A program made the translations under genes and the position numbers. From Theropithecus gelada (Eukaryota; Chordata; Mammalia; Primates; Cercopithecidae), in NCBI RefSeq assembly GCF_003255815.1, contig NC_037673.1, forward strand, positions 88,598,980 through 88,662,979: a DNA stretch of 64,000 nt. Reading direction: 5' to 3'. Under the pieces are notes generated by a model. It did no database searches. It had not been told where the DNA came from and worked only from the letters and a program-made list of their open reading frames with translations. This document shows, piece by piece, positions 47,303 through 56,879 of the stretch; within the stretch, counting starts at the first letter, position 1, and each line of letters opens with the position of its first letter.

Positions 47303-50300
47303 TCAGTTCCCACCTATGAGTGAGAACATGCGGTGTTTGGTTTTCTGTTCTTGTGATAGTTTGCTAAGAATGATGGTTTCCAGCTGCATCCATGTCCCTA
47401 CAAAGGACGCAAACTCATCCTTTTTTATGGCTGCATAGTATTCCATGGTGTATATGTGCCACATTTTCTTAATCCAATCTGTCACTGATGGACATTTGGG
47501 TTGATTCCAAGTCTTTGCTATTGTGAATAGTGCTGCAATAAACATACGTGTGCATGTGTCTTTATAGCAGCATAAATTATAATCCTTTGGGTATATCCCC
47601 AGTAATGGGATGGCTGGGTCATATGGTACATCTAGTTCTAGATCCTTGAGGAATCGCCGTACTGTCTTCCATAATGGTTGAACTAGTTTACAATCCCACC
47701 AACAGTGTAAAAGTGTTCCTATTTCTCCACATCCTCTCCAGCACCTGTTGTTTCCTGACTTTTGAATGATCGCCATTCTAACTGGTGTGAGATGGTATCT
47801 CATTGTGGTTTTGATTTGCATTTCTCTGATGGCCAGTGATGATGAGCATTTTTTCATGTGTCTGTTGGCTGTATGAATGTCTTCTTTTGAGAAATGTCTG
47901 TTCATATCCTTTGCCCACTTTTTGATGGGGTTGTCTGTTTTTTTCTTGTAAATTTGTTTGAGTTCTTTGTAGGTTCTGGATATTAACCCTTTGTCAGATG
48001 AGTAGATTGCAAAAATTTTCTCCCATTCTGTAGGTTGCCTGTTCACTCTGATGGTAGTTTCTTTTGCTGTGCAGAAGCTCTTTAGTTTAATTAGATCCCA
48101 TTTGTCAATTTTAGCTTTTGCTGCCGTTGCCTTTGGTGTTTTAGACATGAAGTCTTTGCCCATGCCTATGTCCTGAATGGTACTACCTAGGTTTTCCTCT
48201 AGGATTTTTATGGTATTAGGTCTAACATTTAAGTCTCTAATCCATCTTGAATTAATTTTCGTATAAGGAGTAAGGAAAGGATCCAGTTTCAGCTTTCTAC
48301 TTATGGCTAGCCAATTTTCCCAGCACCATTTATTAAATAGGGAATCCTTTCCCCATTTCTTGTTTTTCTCAGGTTTGTCAAAGATCAGATGGCTGTAGAT
48401 GTGTGGTATTATTTCTGAGGACTCTGTTCTGTTCCATTGGTCTATATCTCTGTTTTGGTACCAGTACCATGCTGTTTTGGTTACTGTAGCCTTGTAGTAT
48501 AGTTTGAAGTCAGGTAGCATAATGCCTCCAGCTTTGTTCTTTTGACTTAGGATTGTCTTGGAGATGCGGGCTCTTTTTTGGTTCCATATGAACTTTAAAG
48601 CAGTTTTTTCCAATTCTGTGAAGAAACTCATTGGTAGCTTGATGGGGATGGCATTGAATCTATAAATTACCTTGGGCAGTATGGCCATTTTCATGATATT
48701 GATTCTTCCTATCCATGAGCATGGTATGTTCTTCCATCTGTTTGTGTCCTCTTTTATTTCACTGAGCAGTGGTTTGTAGTTCTCCTTGAAGAGGTCCTTT
48801 ACATCCCTTTTAAGTTGGATTCCTAGGTATTTTATTCTCTTTGAAGCAATTGTGAATGGAAGTTCATTCATGATTTGGCTCTGTGTTTGTCTGTTATTGG
48901 TGTATAAGAATGCTTGTGATTTTTGCACATTAATTTTGTATCCTGAGACTTTGCTGAAGTTGCTTATCAGCTTAAGGAGATTTTGGGCTGAGACAATGGG
49001 GTTTTCTAAATATACAATCATGTCATCTGCAAACAGGGACAATTTGACTTCTTCTTTTCCTAACTGAATACCCCTGATTTCTTTCTCTTGCCTAATTGCC
49101 CTAGCCAGAACTTCCAACACTATGTTGAATAGGAGTGGTGAGAGAGGGCATCCCTGTCTTGTGCCAGTTTTCAAAGGGAATTTTTCCAGTTTTTGCCCAT
49201 TCAGTATGATATTGGCTGTGGGTTTGTCATAAATAGCTCTTATTATTTTGAGGTACGTTCCATCAATACCGAATTTATTGAGCGTTTTTAGCATGAAGGG
49301 CTGTTGAATTTTGTCAAAAGCCTTTTCTGCATCTATTGAGATAATCATGTGGTTCTTGTCTTTGGTTCTGTTTATATGCTGGATTATGTTTATTGATTTG
49401 CGAATGTTGAACCAGCCTTGCATCCCAGGGATGAAGCCCACTTGATCATGGTGGATAAGCTTTTTGATGTGTTGTTGAATCCGGTTTGCCAGTATTTTAT
49501 TGAGGATTTTTGCATCAATGTTCATCAGGGATATTGGTCTAAAATTCTCTTTTTTTGTTGTGTCTCTGCCAGGCTTTGGTATCAGGATGATGTTGGCCTC
49601 ATAAAATGAGTTAGGGAGGATTCCCTCTTTTTCTATTGATTGGAATAGTTTCAGAAGGAATGGTACCAACTCCTCCTTATACCTCTGGTAGAATTCAGCT
49701 GTGAATCCATCTGGTCCTGGACTTTTTTTGGTTGGTAGGCTATTAATTGTTGCCTCAATTTCAGAGCCTGCTATTGGTCTATTCAGGGATTCAACTTCTT
49801 CCTGGTTTAGTCTTGGAAGAGTGTAAGTGTCCAGGAAATTATCCATTTCTTCTAGGTTTTCCAGTTTATTTGCGTAGAGGTGTTTATAGTATTCTCTGAT
49901 GGTAGTTTGTATTTCTGTGGGGTCGGTGGTGATATCCCCTTTTTCATTTTTAATTGCGTCGATTTGATTCTTCTCTCTTTTCTTCTTTATTAGTCTTGCT
50001 AGTGGTCTGTCAATTTTGTTGATCTTTTCAAAAAACCAACTCCTGGATTCATTGATTTTTTGGAGGGTTTTTGGTGTCTCTATCTCCTTCAGTTCTGCTC
50101 TGATCTTAGTTATTTCTTGCCTTCTGCTAGGTTTGGAATGTGTTTGCTCTTGCTTCTCTAGTTCTTTTAATTGCGATGTTAGAGTGTCAATTTTTGATCT
50201 TTCCTGCTTTCTCTTGTGGGCATTTAGTGCTATAAATTTCCCTCTACACACTGCTTTAAATGTGTCCCAGAGATTCTGGTATGTTGTATCTTTGTTCTCA

Positions 50301-51130
50301 TTGGTTTCAAAGAACATCTTTATTTCTGCCTTCATTTCGTTATGTACCCAGTAGTCATTCAGGAGCAGATTGTTCAGTTTCCATGTAGTTGAGCGGTTTT
50401 GATTGAGTTTCTTAGTCCTGAGTTCTAGTTTGATTGCACTGTGGTCTGAGAGACAGTTTGTTATAATTTCTGTTCTTGTACATTTGCTGAGGAGTGCTTT
50501 ACTTCCAATTATATGGTCAATTTTGGAGTAAGTACGATGTGGTGCTGAGAAGAATGTATATTCTGTTGATTTGGGGTGGAGAGTTCTATAGATGTCTATT
50601 AGGTCTGCTTGCTGCAGAGATGAGTTCAATTCCTGGATATCCTTGTTAACTTTCTGTCTTGTTGATCTGTCTAATGTTGACAGTGGAGTGTTGAAGTCTC
50701 CCATTATTATTGTATGGGAGTCTAAGTCTCTTTGTAAGTTTCTAAGGACTTGCTTTATGAATCTGGGTGCTCCTGTATTGGGTGCATATATATTTAGGAT
50801 AGTTAGCTCTTCCTGTTGAATTGATCCCTTTACCATTATGTAATGGCCTTCTTTGTCTCTTTTGATCTTTGATGGTTTAAAGTCTGTTTTATCAGAGACT
50901 AGGATTGCAACCCCCGCTTTTTTTTGTTCTCCATTTGCTTGGTAAATCTTCCTCCATCCCTTTATTTTGAGCCTATGTATGTCTCTGCGTGTGAGATGGG
51001 TCTCCTGAATACAGCAGACTGATGGGTCTTGACTCTTTATCCAGTTTGCCAGTCTGTGTCTTTTCATTGGAGCATTTAGTCCATTTACATTTAAGGTTAA
51101 GATTGTTATGTGTGAACTTGATCCTGCCAT
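47303..51130 (-). CDS. L1 ORF2: L1 ORF2p: endonuclease and reverse transcriptase
   Basis: 1275 aa, the usual length of primate L1 ORF2p, starting MAGSSSHIT. It nicks target DNA and makes cDNA from the L1 RNA at the nick (target-primed reverse transcription). The APE-like endonuclease (about 1-240) keeps N14, E43, D145, N147, D205 and H230. A PCNA-interaction-like motif holds I407, Y414 and Y415. The reverse transcriptase keeps D600 (in SIDAEKAFDK) and the FADD box D702-D703 (49022-49033). The C-terminal Cys-rich motif CX3CX7HX4C is C1130, C1134, H1142, C1147. No stop or frameshift. Translated from the bicistronic RNA by unconventional reinitiation 63 nt after ORF1. It ends SLIGGN. Confidence 0.98.
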   Translation of the reverse strand: MAGSSSHITILTLNVNGLNAPMKRHRLANWIKSQDPSVCCIQETHLTRRDIHRLKIKGWRKIYQANGEQKKAGVAILVSDKTDFKPSKIKRDKEGHYIMVKGSIQQEELTILNIYAPNTGAPRFIKQVLRNLQRDLDSHTIIMGDFNTPLSTLDRSTRQKVNKDIQELNSSLQQADLIDIYRTLHPKSTEYTFFSAPHRTYSKIDHIIGSKALLSKCTRTEIITNCLSDHSAIKLELRTKKLNQNRSTTWKLNNLLLNDYWVHNEMKAEIKMFFETNENKDTTYQNLWDTFKAVCRGKFIALNAHKRKQERSKIDTLTSQLKELEKQEQTHSKPSRRQEITKIRAELKEIETPKTLQKINESRSWFFEKINKIDRPLARLIKKKREKNQIDAIKNEKGDITTDPTEIQTTIREYYKHLYANKLENLEEMDNFLDTYTLPRLNQEEVESLNRPIAGSEIEATINSLPTKKSPGPDGFTAEFYQRYKEELVPFLLKLFQSIEKEGILPNSFYEANIILIPKPGRDTTKKENFRPISLMNIDAKILNKILANRIQQHIKKLIHHDQVGFIPGMQGWFNIRKSINIIQHINRTKDKNHMIISIDAEKAFDKIQQPFMLKTLNKFGIDGTYLKIIRAIYDKPTANIILNGQKLEKFPLKTGTRQGCPLSPLLFNIVLEVLARAIRQEKEIRGIQLGKEEVKLSLFADDMIVYLENPIVSAQNLLKLISNFSKVSGYKINVQKSQAFLYTNNRQTQSQIMNELPFTIASKRIKYLGIQLKRDVKDLFKENYKPLLSEIKEDTNRWKNIPCSWIGRINIMKMAILPKVIYRFNAIPIKLPMSFFTELEKTALKFIWNQKRARISKTILSQKNKAGGIMLPDFKLYYKATVTKTAWYWYQNRDIDQWNRTESSEIIPHIYSHLIFDKPEKNKKWGKDSLFNKWCWENWLAISRKLKLDPFLTPYTKINSRWIRDLNVRPNTIKILEENLGSTIQDIGMGKDFMSKTPKATAAKAKIDKWDLIKLKSFCTAKETTIRVNRQPTEWEKIFAIYSSDKGLISRTYKELKQIYKKKTDNPIKKWAKDMNRHFSKEDIHTANRHMKKCSSSLAIREMQIKTTMRYHLTPVRMAIIQKSGNNRCWRGCGEIGTLLHCWWDCKLVQPLWKTVRRFLKDLELDVPYDPAIPLLGIYPKDYNLCCYKDTCTRMFIAALFTIAKTWNQPKCPSVTDWIKKMWHIYTMEYYAAIKKDEFASFVGTWMQLETIILSKLSQEQKTKHRMFSLIGGN

Positions 51131-51193
51131 TATGATATTAACTGGTTATTTTGCTCGTTAGTTGATGCAGTTTCTTCCTAGGCTCGATGGTCT
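51131..51193 (-). other. L1 inter-ORF spacer (63 nt)
   Basis: The gap from the ORF1 TAA (51194-51196) to the ORF2 ATG (51128-51130) is 63 nt, the spacing typical of primate L1. It is the region across which ribosomes reach ORF2 at low frequency. Confidence 0.95.
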
Positions 51194-52210
51194 TTACATT
51201 TTGGCATGTTTTTGCAATGGCTGGTACCGGTTGTTCCTTTCCATGTTGAGTGCTTCCTTCATGGTGTCTTGTAAGGCAGGCCTAGTGGTGACAAAATCTC
51301 TAAGCATTTGCTTATCTGTAAAGGATTTTATTTCTCCTTCACTTATGAAACTTAGTTTGGCTGGATATGAAATTCTGGGTTTAAAATTCTTTTCTTTAAG
51401 AATGTTGAATATTGGCCCCCACTCTCTTCTGGCTTGTAGAGTTTCTGCCGAGAGATCTGCTGTGAGTCTGATGGGCTTCCCTTTGTGGGTAACCCGACCT
51501 TTCTCTCTGGCTGCCCTTAAGATTTTTTCCTTCATTTCAACTTTGGTGAATCTGGCAATTATGTGTCTTGGGGTTGCTCTTCTCGAGGAGTATCTTTGTG
51601 GCGTTCTCTGTATTTCCTGGATTTGAATGTTGGCCTGCCCTACTAGGTTGGGGAAGTTCTCCTGGATGATATCCTGAAGAGTGTTTTCCAACTTGGTTCC
51701 ATTTTCCCCCTCACTTTCAGGCACCCCAATCAGACGTAGATTTGGTCTTTTTACATAATCCCATACTTCTTGCAGGCTTTGTTCATTTCTTTTTCTTCTT
51801 TTTTCTTTTGGTTTCTCTTCTCGCTTCATTTCATTCATTTGATCCTCAATTGCTGATACTCTTTCTTCCAGTTGATCGAGTCGGTTACTGAAGCTTGTGC
51901 ATTTGTCACGGATTTCTCGTGTCATGGTTTTCATCTCTTTCATTTCGTTTATGACCTTCTCTGCATTAATTACTCTAGCCATCAATTCTTCCACTTTTTT
52001 TTCAAGATTTTTAGTTTCTTTGCGCTGGGTACGTAATTCCTCCTTTAGCTCTGACAAATTTGATGGACTGAAGCCTTCTTCTCTCATCTCGTCAAAGTCA
52101 TTCTCCGTCCAGCTTTGATCCGTTGCTGGCGATGAGCTGCGCTCCTTTGCCGGGGGAGATGCGCTCTTATTTTTTGAATTTCCAGCTTTTCTGCCCTGCT
52201 TTTTCCCCAT
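51194..52210 (-). CDS. L1 ORF1: L1 ORF1p RNA-binding chaperone
   Basis: 338 aa from MGKKQGRKAG to the TAA at 51194; the canonical human length, which is why I choose the ATG at 52208-52210 although the frame stays open upstream to 52462. ORF1p trimerises, coats L1 RNA and forms the RNP with ORF2p. Visible features: basic Ser/Pro N-tail; Leu/Glu/Lys coiled coil about 52-150; RRM about 157-252 with the REKG motif at 235-238; C-terminal domain with R261-R262 and Y282. All four proline-directed sites known in human ORF1p are kept (S18, S27, T203, T213). No stop or frameshift. Confidence 0.98.
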   Translation of the reverse strand: MGKKQGRKAGNSKNKSASPPAKERSSSPATDQSWTENDFDEMREEGFSPSNLSELKEELRTQRKETKNLEKKVEELMARVINAEKVINEMKEMKTMTREIRDKCTSFSNRLDQLEERVSAIEDQMNEMKREEKPKEKRRKRNEQSLQEVWDYVKRPNLRLIGVPESEGENGTKLENTLQDIIQENFPNLVGQANIQIQEIQRTPQRYSSRRATPRHIIARFTKVEMKEKILRAAREKGRVTHKGKPIRLTADLSAETLQARREWGPIFNILKEKNFKPRISYPAKLSFISEGEIKSFTDKQMLRDFVTTRPALQDTMKEALNMERNNRYQPLQKHAKM

Positions 52211-52326
52211 CTTTGTGGTTTTATCTGCCTCTGGTCTTTGATGATGGTGATGTACTGATAGGTGTCCTTCCTGTTTGATAGTTTTCCTTCTAACAGTCAG
52301 GACCCTCAGCTGTAGGTCTGTTGGAG

Positions 52327-52461
52327 ATTGCTTGAGGTCCACTCCAGACCCTGTTTGCCTGGGTATCAGCAGCAGAGGCTGCAGAAGATAGAATATTTCT
52401 GAACAGCGAGTGTACCTGTCTGATTCTTGCTTTGGAAGCTTCCTCTCAGGGGTGTACTCCA
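52327..52461 (-). promoter_or_regulatory. 5' UTR segment absent from young human L1s
   Basis: About 130 bp lying between conserved CACAGGGT and TCCAACAGACC blocks (minus orientation). From established knowledge, L1PA3 and younger human L1s lost a 129-bp segment here and so escaped repression by the zinc-finger protein ZNF93. Its position and length fit, and it is present here in an otherwise intact L1. Equivalence to the human segment is inferred from position and remembered sequence; boundaries are approximate. Confidence 0.75.
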
Positions 52462-52797
52462 CCCTGTGAGGTGTGGGGTGTCAGACTGCCCCTAGTGGGG
52501 GATGTCTCCCAGTTAGGCTACTCAGGGGTCAGGGACCCACTTGAGCAGGCAGTCTGTCCCTTCTCAGATCTCAACCTCCATGTTGGGAGATCCACTGCTC
52601 TCTTCAAAGCTGTCAGACAGAGTCGTTTGCCTCTGCAGAGCTTTCTGCTGCTTTTTTTTGTTGTTGTTGTTGTTGTGTAGCTGTGCCCTGTCCCCAGAGG
52701 TGGAGTCTACAGAGACAGGCAGGTTTCCTTGAGCTGCTGTGAGCTCCACCCAGTTCGAGCTTCCCAGCAGCTTTGTTTACCTACTTAAGCCTCAGCA

Positions 52798-52842
52798 ATG
52801 GCGGGCGCCCCTGCCCCAGCCTCGCTGCTGCCTTGCCGGTAG
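52798..52842 (+). pseudogene. L1 ORF0: L1 antisense ORF0 remnant, stopped early
   Basis: Primate L1 5' UTRs carry a short antisense frame, ORF0, of about 70 aa starting MAGAP. Here ATGGCGGGCGCC at 52798 starts the same frame but a TAG at 52840-52842 ends it after 14 codons, so no full ORF0 product is expected. A different frame on the same strand (52739-53050) stays open for 103 codons but begins with GTG, not ATG, and is not ORF0. Confidence 0.75.
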
Positions 52843-53239
52843 ATCACAGACTGCTGTGCTAGCAATGAGGGAGGCTCCGTGGGCGTGGGACCCTCCCGGC
52901 CAGGTGTGGGATATGATCTCCTGGTGTGCCTGTTTTCTTAAAGCGCAATATTGGGGTGGGAGTTACCCGATTTTCCAGGTGTTGTGTGTCTCAGTTCCCC
53001 TGGCTAGGAAAAGGGATTCCCTTCCCCCTTGCGCTTCCCAGGTGAGGTGATGCCTCGCCCTGCTTCAGCTCTCGCTGGTCGGGCTGCAGCAGCTGACCAG
53101 CACCGATCGTCCGGCACTCCCCAGTGAGATGAACCCAGTACCTCAGTTGAAAATGCAGAAATCACCGGTCTTCTGTGTCGCTCACGCTGGGAGTTGGAGA
53201 CTGGAGCTGTTCCTATTCGGCCATCTTGCTCCGCCCCCC

Positions 53240-53256
53240 CCCATCTGGATTTTCTT
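53240..53256. repeat. L1 target-site duplication, right copy
   Basis: CCCATCTGGATTTTCTT, identical to 47034-47050. In L1 orientation it is the copy before the 5' end. The cleavage side (TTTTCTT/CC on plus) is only loosely like the L1 endonuclease preference TTTT/AA. Confidence 0.95.
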
Positions 53257-53288
53257 CCTTTCTTTTTGTTCCTGAGGTCATAGAGTCC

Positions 53289-53291
53289 TTT

Positions 53292-53326
<35 letters not shown>

Positions 53327-53328
53327 GC
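53289..53328. repeat. (TTG)n microsatellite
   Basis: About twelve TTG units following a short T-run, 33 bp beyond the L1 target duplication. It lies in host DNA and is separate from the TTG run inside the L1 5' UTR. Confidence 0.95.
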
Positions 53329-53770
53329 CTGAACTAAACATATTTCTGCTCATATAAAGTCTTTATTTATTTATTTGGTTATTTCATTTTTGTCTGTTTG
53401 TTTCCTCATGGTCCACTCACTTTCTTAAACCCTATATTAATCCAAACAGTCTTTCTATTAATTTTTCTGCTTTTTGGATACACAATGAAATCACTGGAAA
53501 ATAATGAAAACTGAATCTTCTTTCTAAGATAAAGCTTTATTCTTATTCATTAGTGTTATTGACTCCTACTGACAGAACAATATTAAGTAATAGCACAGTA
53601 ACATTCATTTTCATCTTAATAGAAATATCTTCAGCGTTTCTCAAAAAACAAGATGACAGTAATTAATTGGTAATGCAAATGCTTCATGATGTGAAAAAAA
53701 AATTATCCTTCTGGTCCTGGTTTAATAAGAATTTTATCAGAAAATATGTTAAATTTAATCAAATTCATTT
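53329..53770. other. Unassigned sequence
   Basis: AT-rich, with an ATTT-type run near 53361-53375. No gene. Confidence 0.45.
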
Positions 53771-54242
53771 TTGATGTGGTGAACAGAATAACAGCCCCCA
53801 TGGATGTCCATGCCCTAATCCCCAAAACCTATGGATCTGTGACCTTACACAGCAAAAGGTATTTTACAGATGTGATTAAGTTAAGAACCTTGATATGATA
53901 TGGGGAGATTATCCTGAATCATCCTGATGAACTCAATGTAATCACAGTATTCTTATAAAAGGGAAGCAGGGGAGTCAGAGTCAGCATAGAAAATGGGATG
54001 ACAGAAGAAAAGATTGGAGGGATAAGAGGAAGGGGACACAAGCCAAAGCATGCAGATGACCTCTGGAAGCTGGAAAAGCATAAAAACAGATTCTCTCCTA
54101 GAGCCTCCAGAAGGAATGCGGTCCTATCCACCCCTTGATTTTAGGACTCCTGACCTCCAGAACTGTAAGATAAAAAATTTGTTGTTTCAAGTCACTAGGT
54201 TTGTGATCATTTGTTTCGGCTGCAATAAGAAACTATTCCATT
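53771..54242 (+). mobile_element. MLT1-type MaLR solo LTR
   Basis: Sense LTR landmarks in order: 'GTCCATGCCCTAATCCCCAA', 'ACAGATGTGATTAAGTTAAG', 'GGGGAGATTATCCTGAATCA', 'AATGTAATCACAGTATTCTT', 'CTCCTAGAGCCTCCAGAAGG', 'TGACCTCCAGAACTGTAAGA' and a terminus 'GGCTGCAATAAGAAACTATT'. Almost full length. No internal sequence attached. Confidence 0.88.
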
Positions 54243-54249
54243 AGGCATC

Positions 54250-56260
54250 ACTCATATTGATCATATTACCTTTATTCTGCAATCTATGACATAAATTTCA
54301 AATTAATCTGTCAAGTAATAATGGAGTATTATTTTATTTGGTGATTAAAAACTAGTTTTGGTTATGGTGTTTTATTATTTTAACAAAGTTCTGTATTTTA
54401 TTTTCTGTTCTTTATTTGCATCTGTGTAATATAGTAATGCGATTAAGCTGTAGTTTTTACCGCTCTGCTAAATTTGTCAGGTTTTGTTATTAAAACTCAC
54501 TTGCTTCATAAAATTACTTGAAAGATGTTCTCTCTGTATGCTCTCAATCAGCTTATTTACTACAGGAATTTTTAGTCATTGTAATTTCGAAAGCACAAAA
54601 GTTAAAACTTGAGTTTATACCTTAATTTTTTTTTCCAAAAAATGTAAGCCTACCTATGTTTCCTTGTCTTTACAGACCAATTTTGATAACTTATGCCTTG
54701 TTAGGAGCTTATCTATTTTGTTGATATTTGGAAAATTATTAGCATAGTTTGTACAGTTCTCTTAAAGTATTTAAACTCTCTATTAATATCCCCCTTATAA
54801 ATTATAAACTTCCACATTTAGTTTTTCCTTTATTTTGTTCTTCTCTGAATATGCCAGTTTTCTATTAGTTATTATTCTAATAAATTTTTTTGTTGTGTTT
54901 CCTAAAAATTAATTACTGACTAAACCACATTGTTCTTCCTGAGTTTCCTATGTTTGCTTTATTGTTTATGTTCAAACTTTTGAGTTAATATTAAATTACT
55001 TGATTTTTGTTCTTTGTTGTTAAGTAAACAGAGAACTCCAGGCTACAAATTTGCTTTAAAGTCATGACTTTGGAAACATCATAGAGGTTTTAATTTTAAA
55101 AATTATCCTTGTCTCTCTAAACACTCCATAGCTAAAGTCTGTACTCTTACTTTAATCCAAGAACTCTTTAGCCAAGTGCTTTTTTTTAATCCAAGTGGTA
55201 TGAATTTTTTGTTTAGATGTACAATTAGGTTTTAATTTCATTGCAATGCCATTAAAGAATATAATTTATGCATTTTTTACTCCTTGTTCTTTATTAGGAT
55301 TGCATGTGATCACTTTTTATAAATGTTTCCTATATGGCTTTCATAGAGTACAGTACTTTTATACAACCATATACATATATTTTATAAAGTTTTTAAATAG
55401 ATATGTAAGCCATACATCGCATATAAACAGAAATATAGATATAGATAAAATTATTATTTTAATTATATTTTTTTCAAGTCCTTTCAGTCCACGTGTTTTT
55501 TTTAGGCTTTTGATCTGTCAAAGACTAACAATGGTGTATGATAAAGCATGCCATCATAACTGTGCTTCTACCAGCCTTCCAATGTATTTTTAACAGTTTA
55601 TGCTACATATGTTTTTATTACCTTTTTAGTTGCAAGTGTTTCATGACTATTATATCTCTACTATGAATATTATTAGCTTTTGTCAATATCAAAACATCAT
55701 GTTACATGCTTCTTGTTCGTAAATTCTATTTTATATTAAAACTATATTGCTTCTGCTAATTTTTGTTCCTCTATTCTTTTCTGTTTTTGTGGAAGTCTGT
55801 TATATCTTTGTCTATAACTTTATATTTAACATTCTCTTTCATGTTGTTTTTTCAGATGTGTCTCAAAATAAATATTTGGAGAAGTCCATTACTAACCTAA
55901 ATTTTGTTCCATATTAGTAACACAGTTTTCCTGCTAATGTTTCTGAGATTTTTGCTCTATTTTCAGAATGCGGTAATTACTGACATTAATATTGCCTAGT
56001 AATATAAGCTATTTCTATATTTTTAAAAATCAGTCTTACTTTTGCTAGTGAATCTTCTTCTATTATATCATTGTTTATTACTTCTTCCTTCTATTCTCTT
56101 TCTATATACATAGATTGGATCATATATCTCTAATCTTCATATCACTAAAATTGTTGTATTATTCTTAATTATTTATACTTTCCTAAATTGTAATATTTTT
56201 CATCTTTTTTATTTTGTTAATTTTTTCTTTCTGCTAATCTTTTCTTCTCTTGAAGTTGTT
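54250..56260 (-). mobile_element. Very old L1 (L1M) ORF2 remnant
   Basis: AT-rich sequence that tracks antisense L1 ORF2 over parts, best at 54700-55000: 'GAGCTTATCTATTTTGTTGA', then a 'TTAGCATAGTTTGTACAG' patch and 'TTTTCCTTTATTTTGTTCTT'. The rest is less sure. All frames are broken. Confidence 0.5.
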
Positions 56261-56627
56261 AATCTAACAGTTGTGATTTTCATATCCACACAATACTATT
56301 ATCACAATTTTGTTTTATCTTCATAATTGCTTGTTAGGGTCTAATATACAAATATTTTTAAATCTCACTAGAAACATAAACCAGGAATTTTAGATTTCCT
56401 CATGTTTCTGAATACAGATTTACTACAGAGAATACATCCTCTATCCTCTGATTCTGCAGATACTTCGGTGCTTTTGATCTCAAGTAACTGCCTATTATAG
56501 TCATTACCTGAGGTGGTAATCTGTTCAGTATCAGCCTCTGAAGAAAAGAGCCCAGTGTTGTGGTCTTATGATGATATGGCCATCCTTCACACAGCTGGAT
56601 TCCTTTCTCAGAATCCTGAAAGATGAA

Positions 56628-56628
<1 letters not shown>
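56261..56628. other. Unassigned sequence
   Basis: No gene. AT-rich leading into a CA microsatellite. Confidence 0.4.

Positions 56629-56668
<40 letters not shown>
56629..56668. repeat. (CA)n dinucleotide microsatellite
   Basis: About 19 perfect CA repeats from ATACACACACAC to CACGGAAG. Likely polymorphic. Confidence 0.97.
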
Positions 56669-56672
<4 letters not shown>

Positions 56673-56879
56673 ACCTGAAAATAAGACCATGGTAATAGAA
56701 TCTTCAAAGGGATGGAGATAATATTGTCCAGAGCTAAAGAAAGACCATGCCTTTGGGTCTACCTAGGGCTCAGTAGAAAGAATTAAAATATATACATATG
56801 TAGATACACACACACACATATATGCACATCAAGACAAATTGTAGAGTTTCAGAACTCCAAAGGAAGGAAAAATCTTAAC

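Larger units (their letters stand above)
47051..53239 (-). mobile_element. L1: Full-length LINE-1 (L1PA lineage) with both ORFs intact
   Basis: About 6.2 kb non-LTR retrotransposon, minus strand: 5' UTR 52211-53239, ORF1 51194-52210, a 63-bp spacer, ORF2 47303-51130, 3' UTR and A-rich tail to about 47051. A perfect 17-bp target duplication surrounds it. The 5' end is complete (C-run on the plus strand followed by a YY1-type site), so it was not 5'-truncated. Both ORFs have canonical length and all checked catalytic residues. 3' UTR details favour an Old World monkey lineage over human L1Ta. Low divergence and intact ORFs imply recent insertion; activity itself cannot be read from sequence. 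Confidence 0.97.
52211..53239 (-). promoter_or_regulatory. L1 5' UTR with internal Pol II promoter
   Basis: About 1.03 kb, longer than the ~0.9 kb human L1Ta 5' UTR because of the extra segment at about 52327-52461. The start reads, on minus, G-run then GCGGAGCAAGATGGCCGAA, containing the YY1-type site CAAGATGGCCG (plus 53218-53228) that positions initiation. It is GC-richer than all neighbouring DNA and, on the plus strand, holds the region of the L1 antisense promoter. An AAC-type repeat (TTG run at about 52657-52676) is internal. Confidence 0.92.

Noticed and set aside
51162..51626. 154-codon plus-strand ORF, and several other plus-strand ORFs between 48786 and 52118
   Set aside because: They are antisense shadows of L1 ORF1 and ORF2, with no independent domain.
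52739..53050. 103-codon plus-strand ORF as an intact L1 ORF0
   Set aside because: Its first codon is GTG and it is in a different frame from the known ORF0, whose own frame is stopped at 52840.
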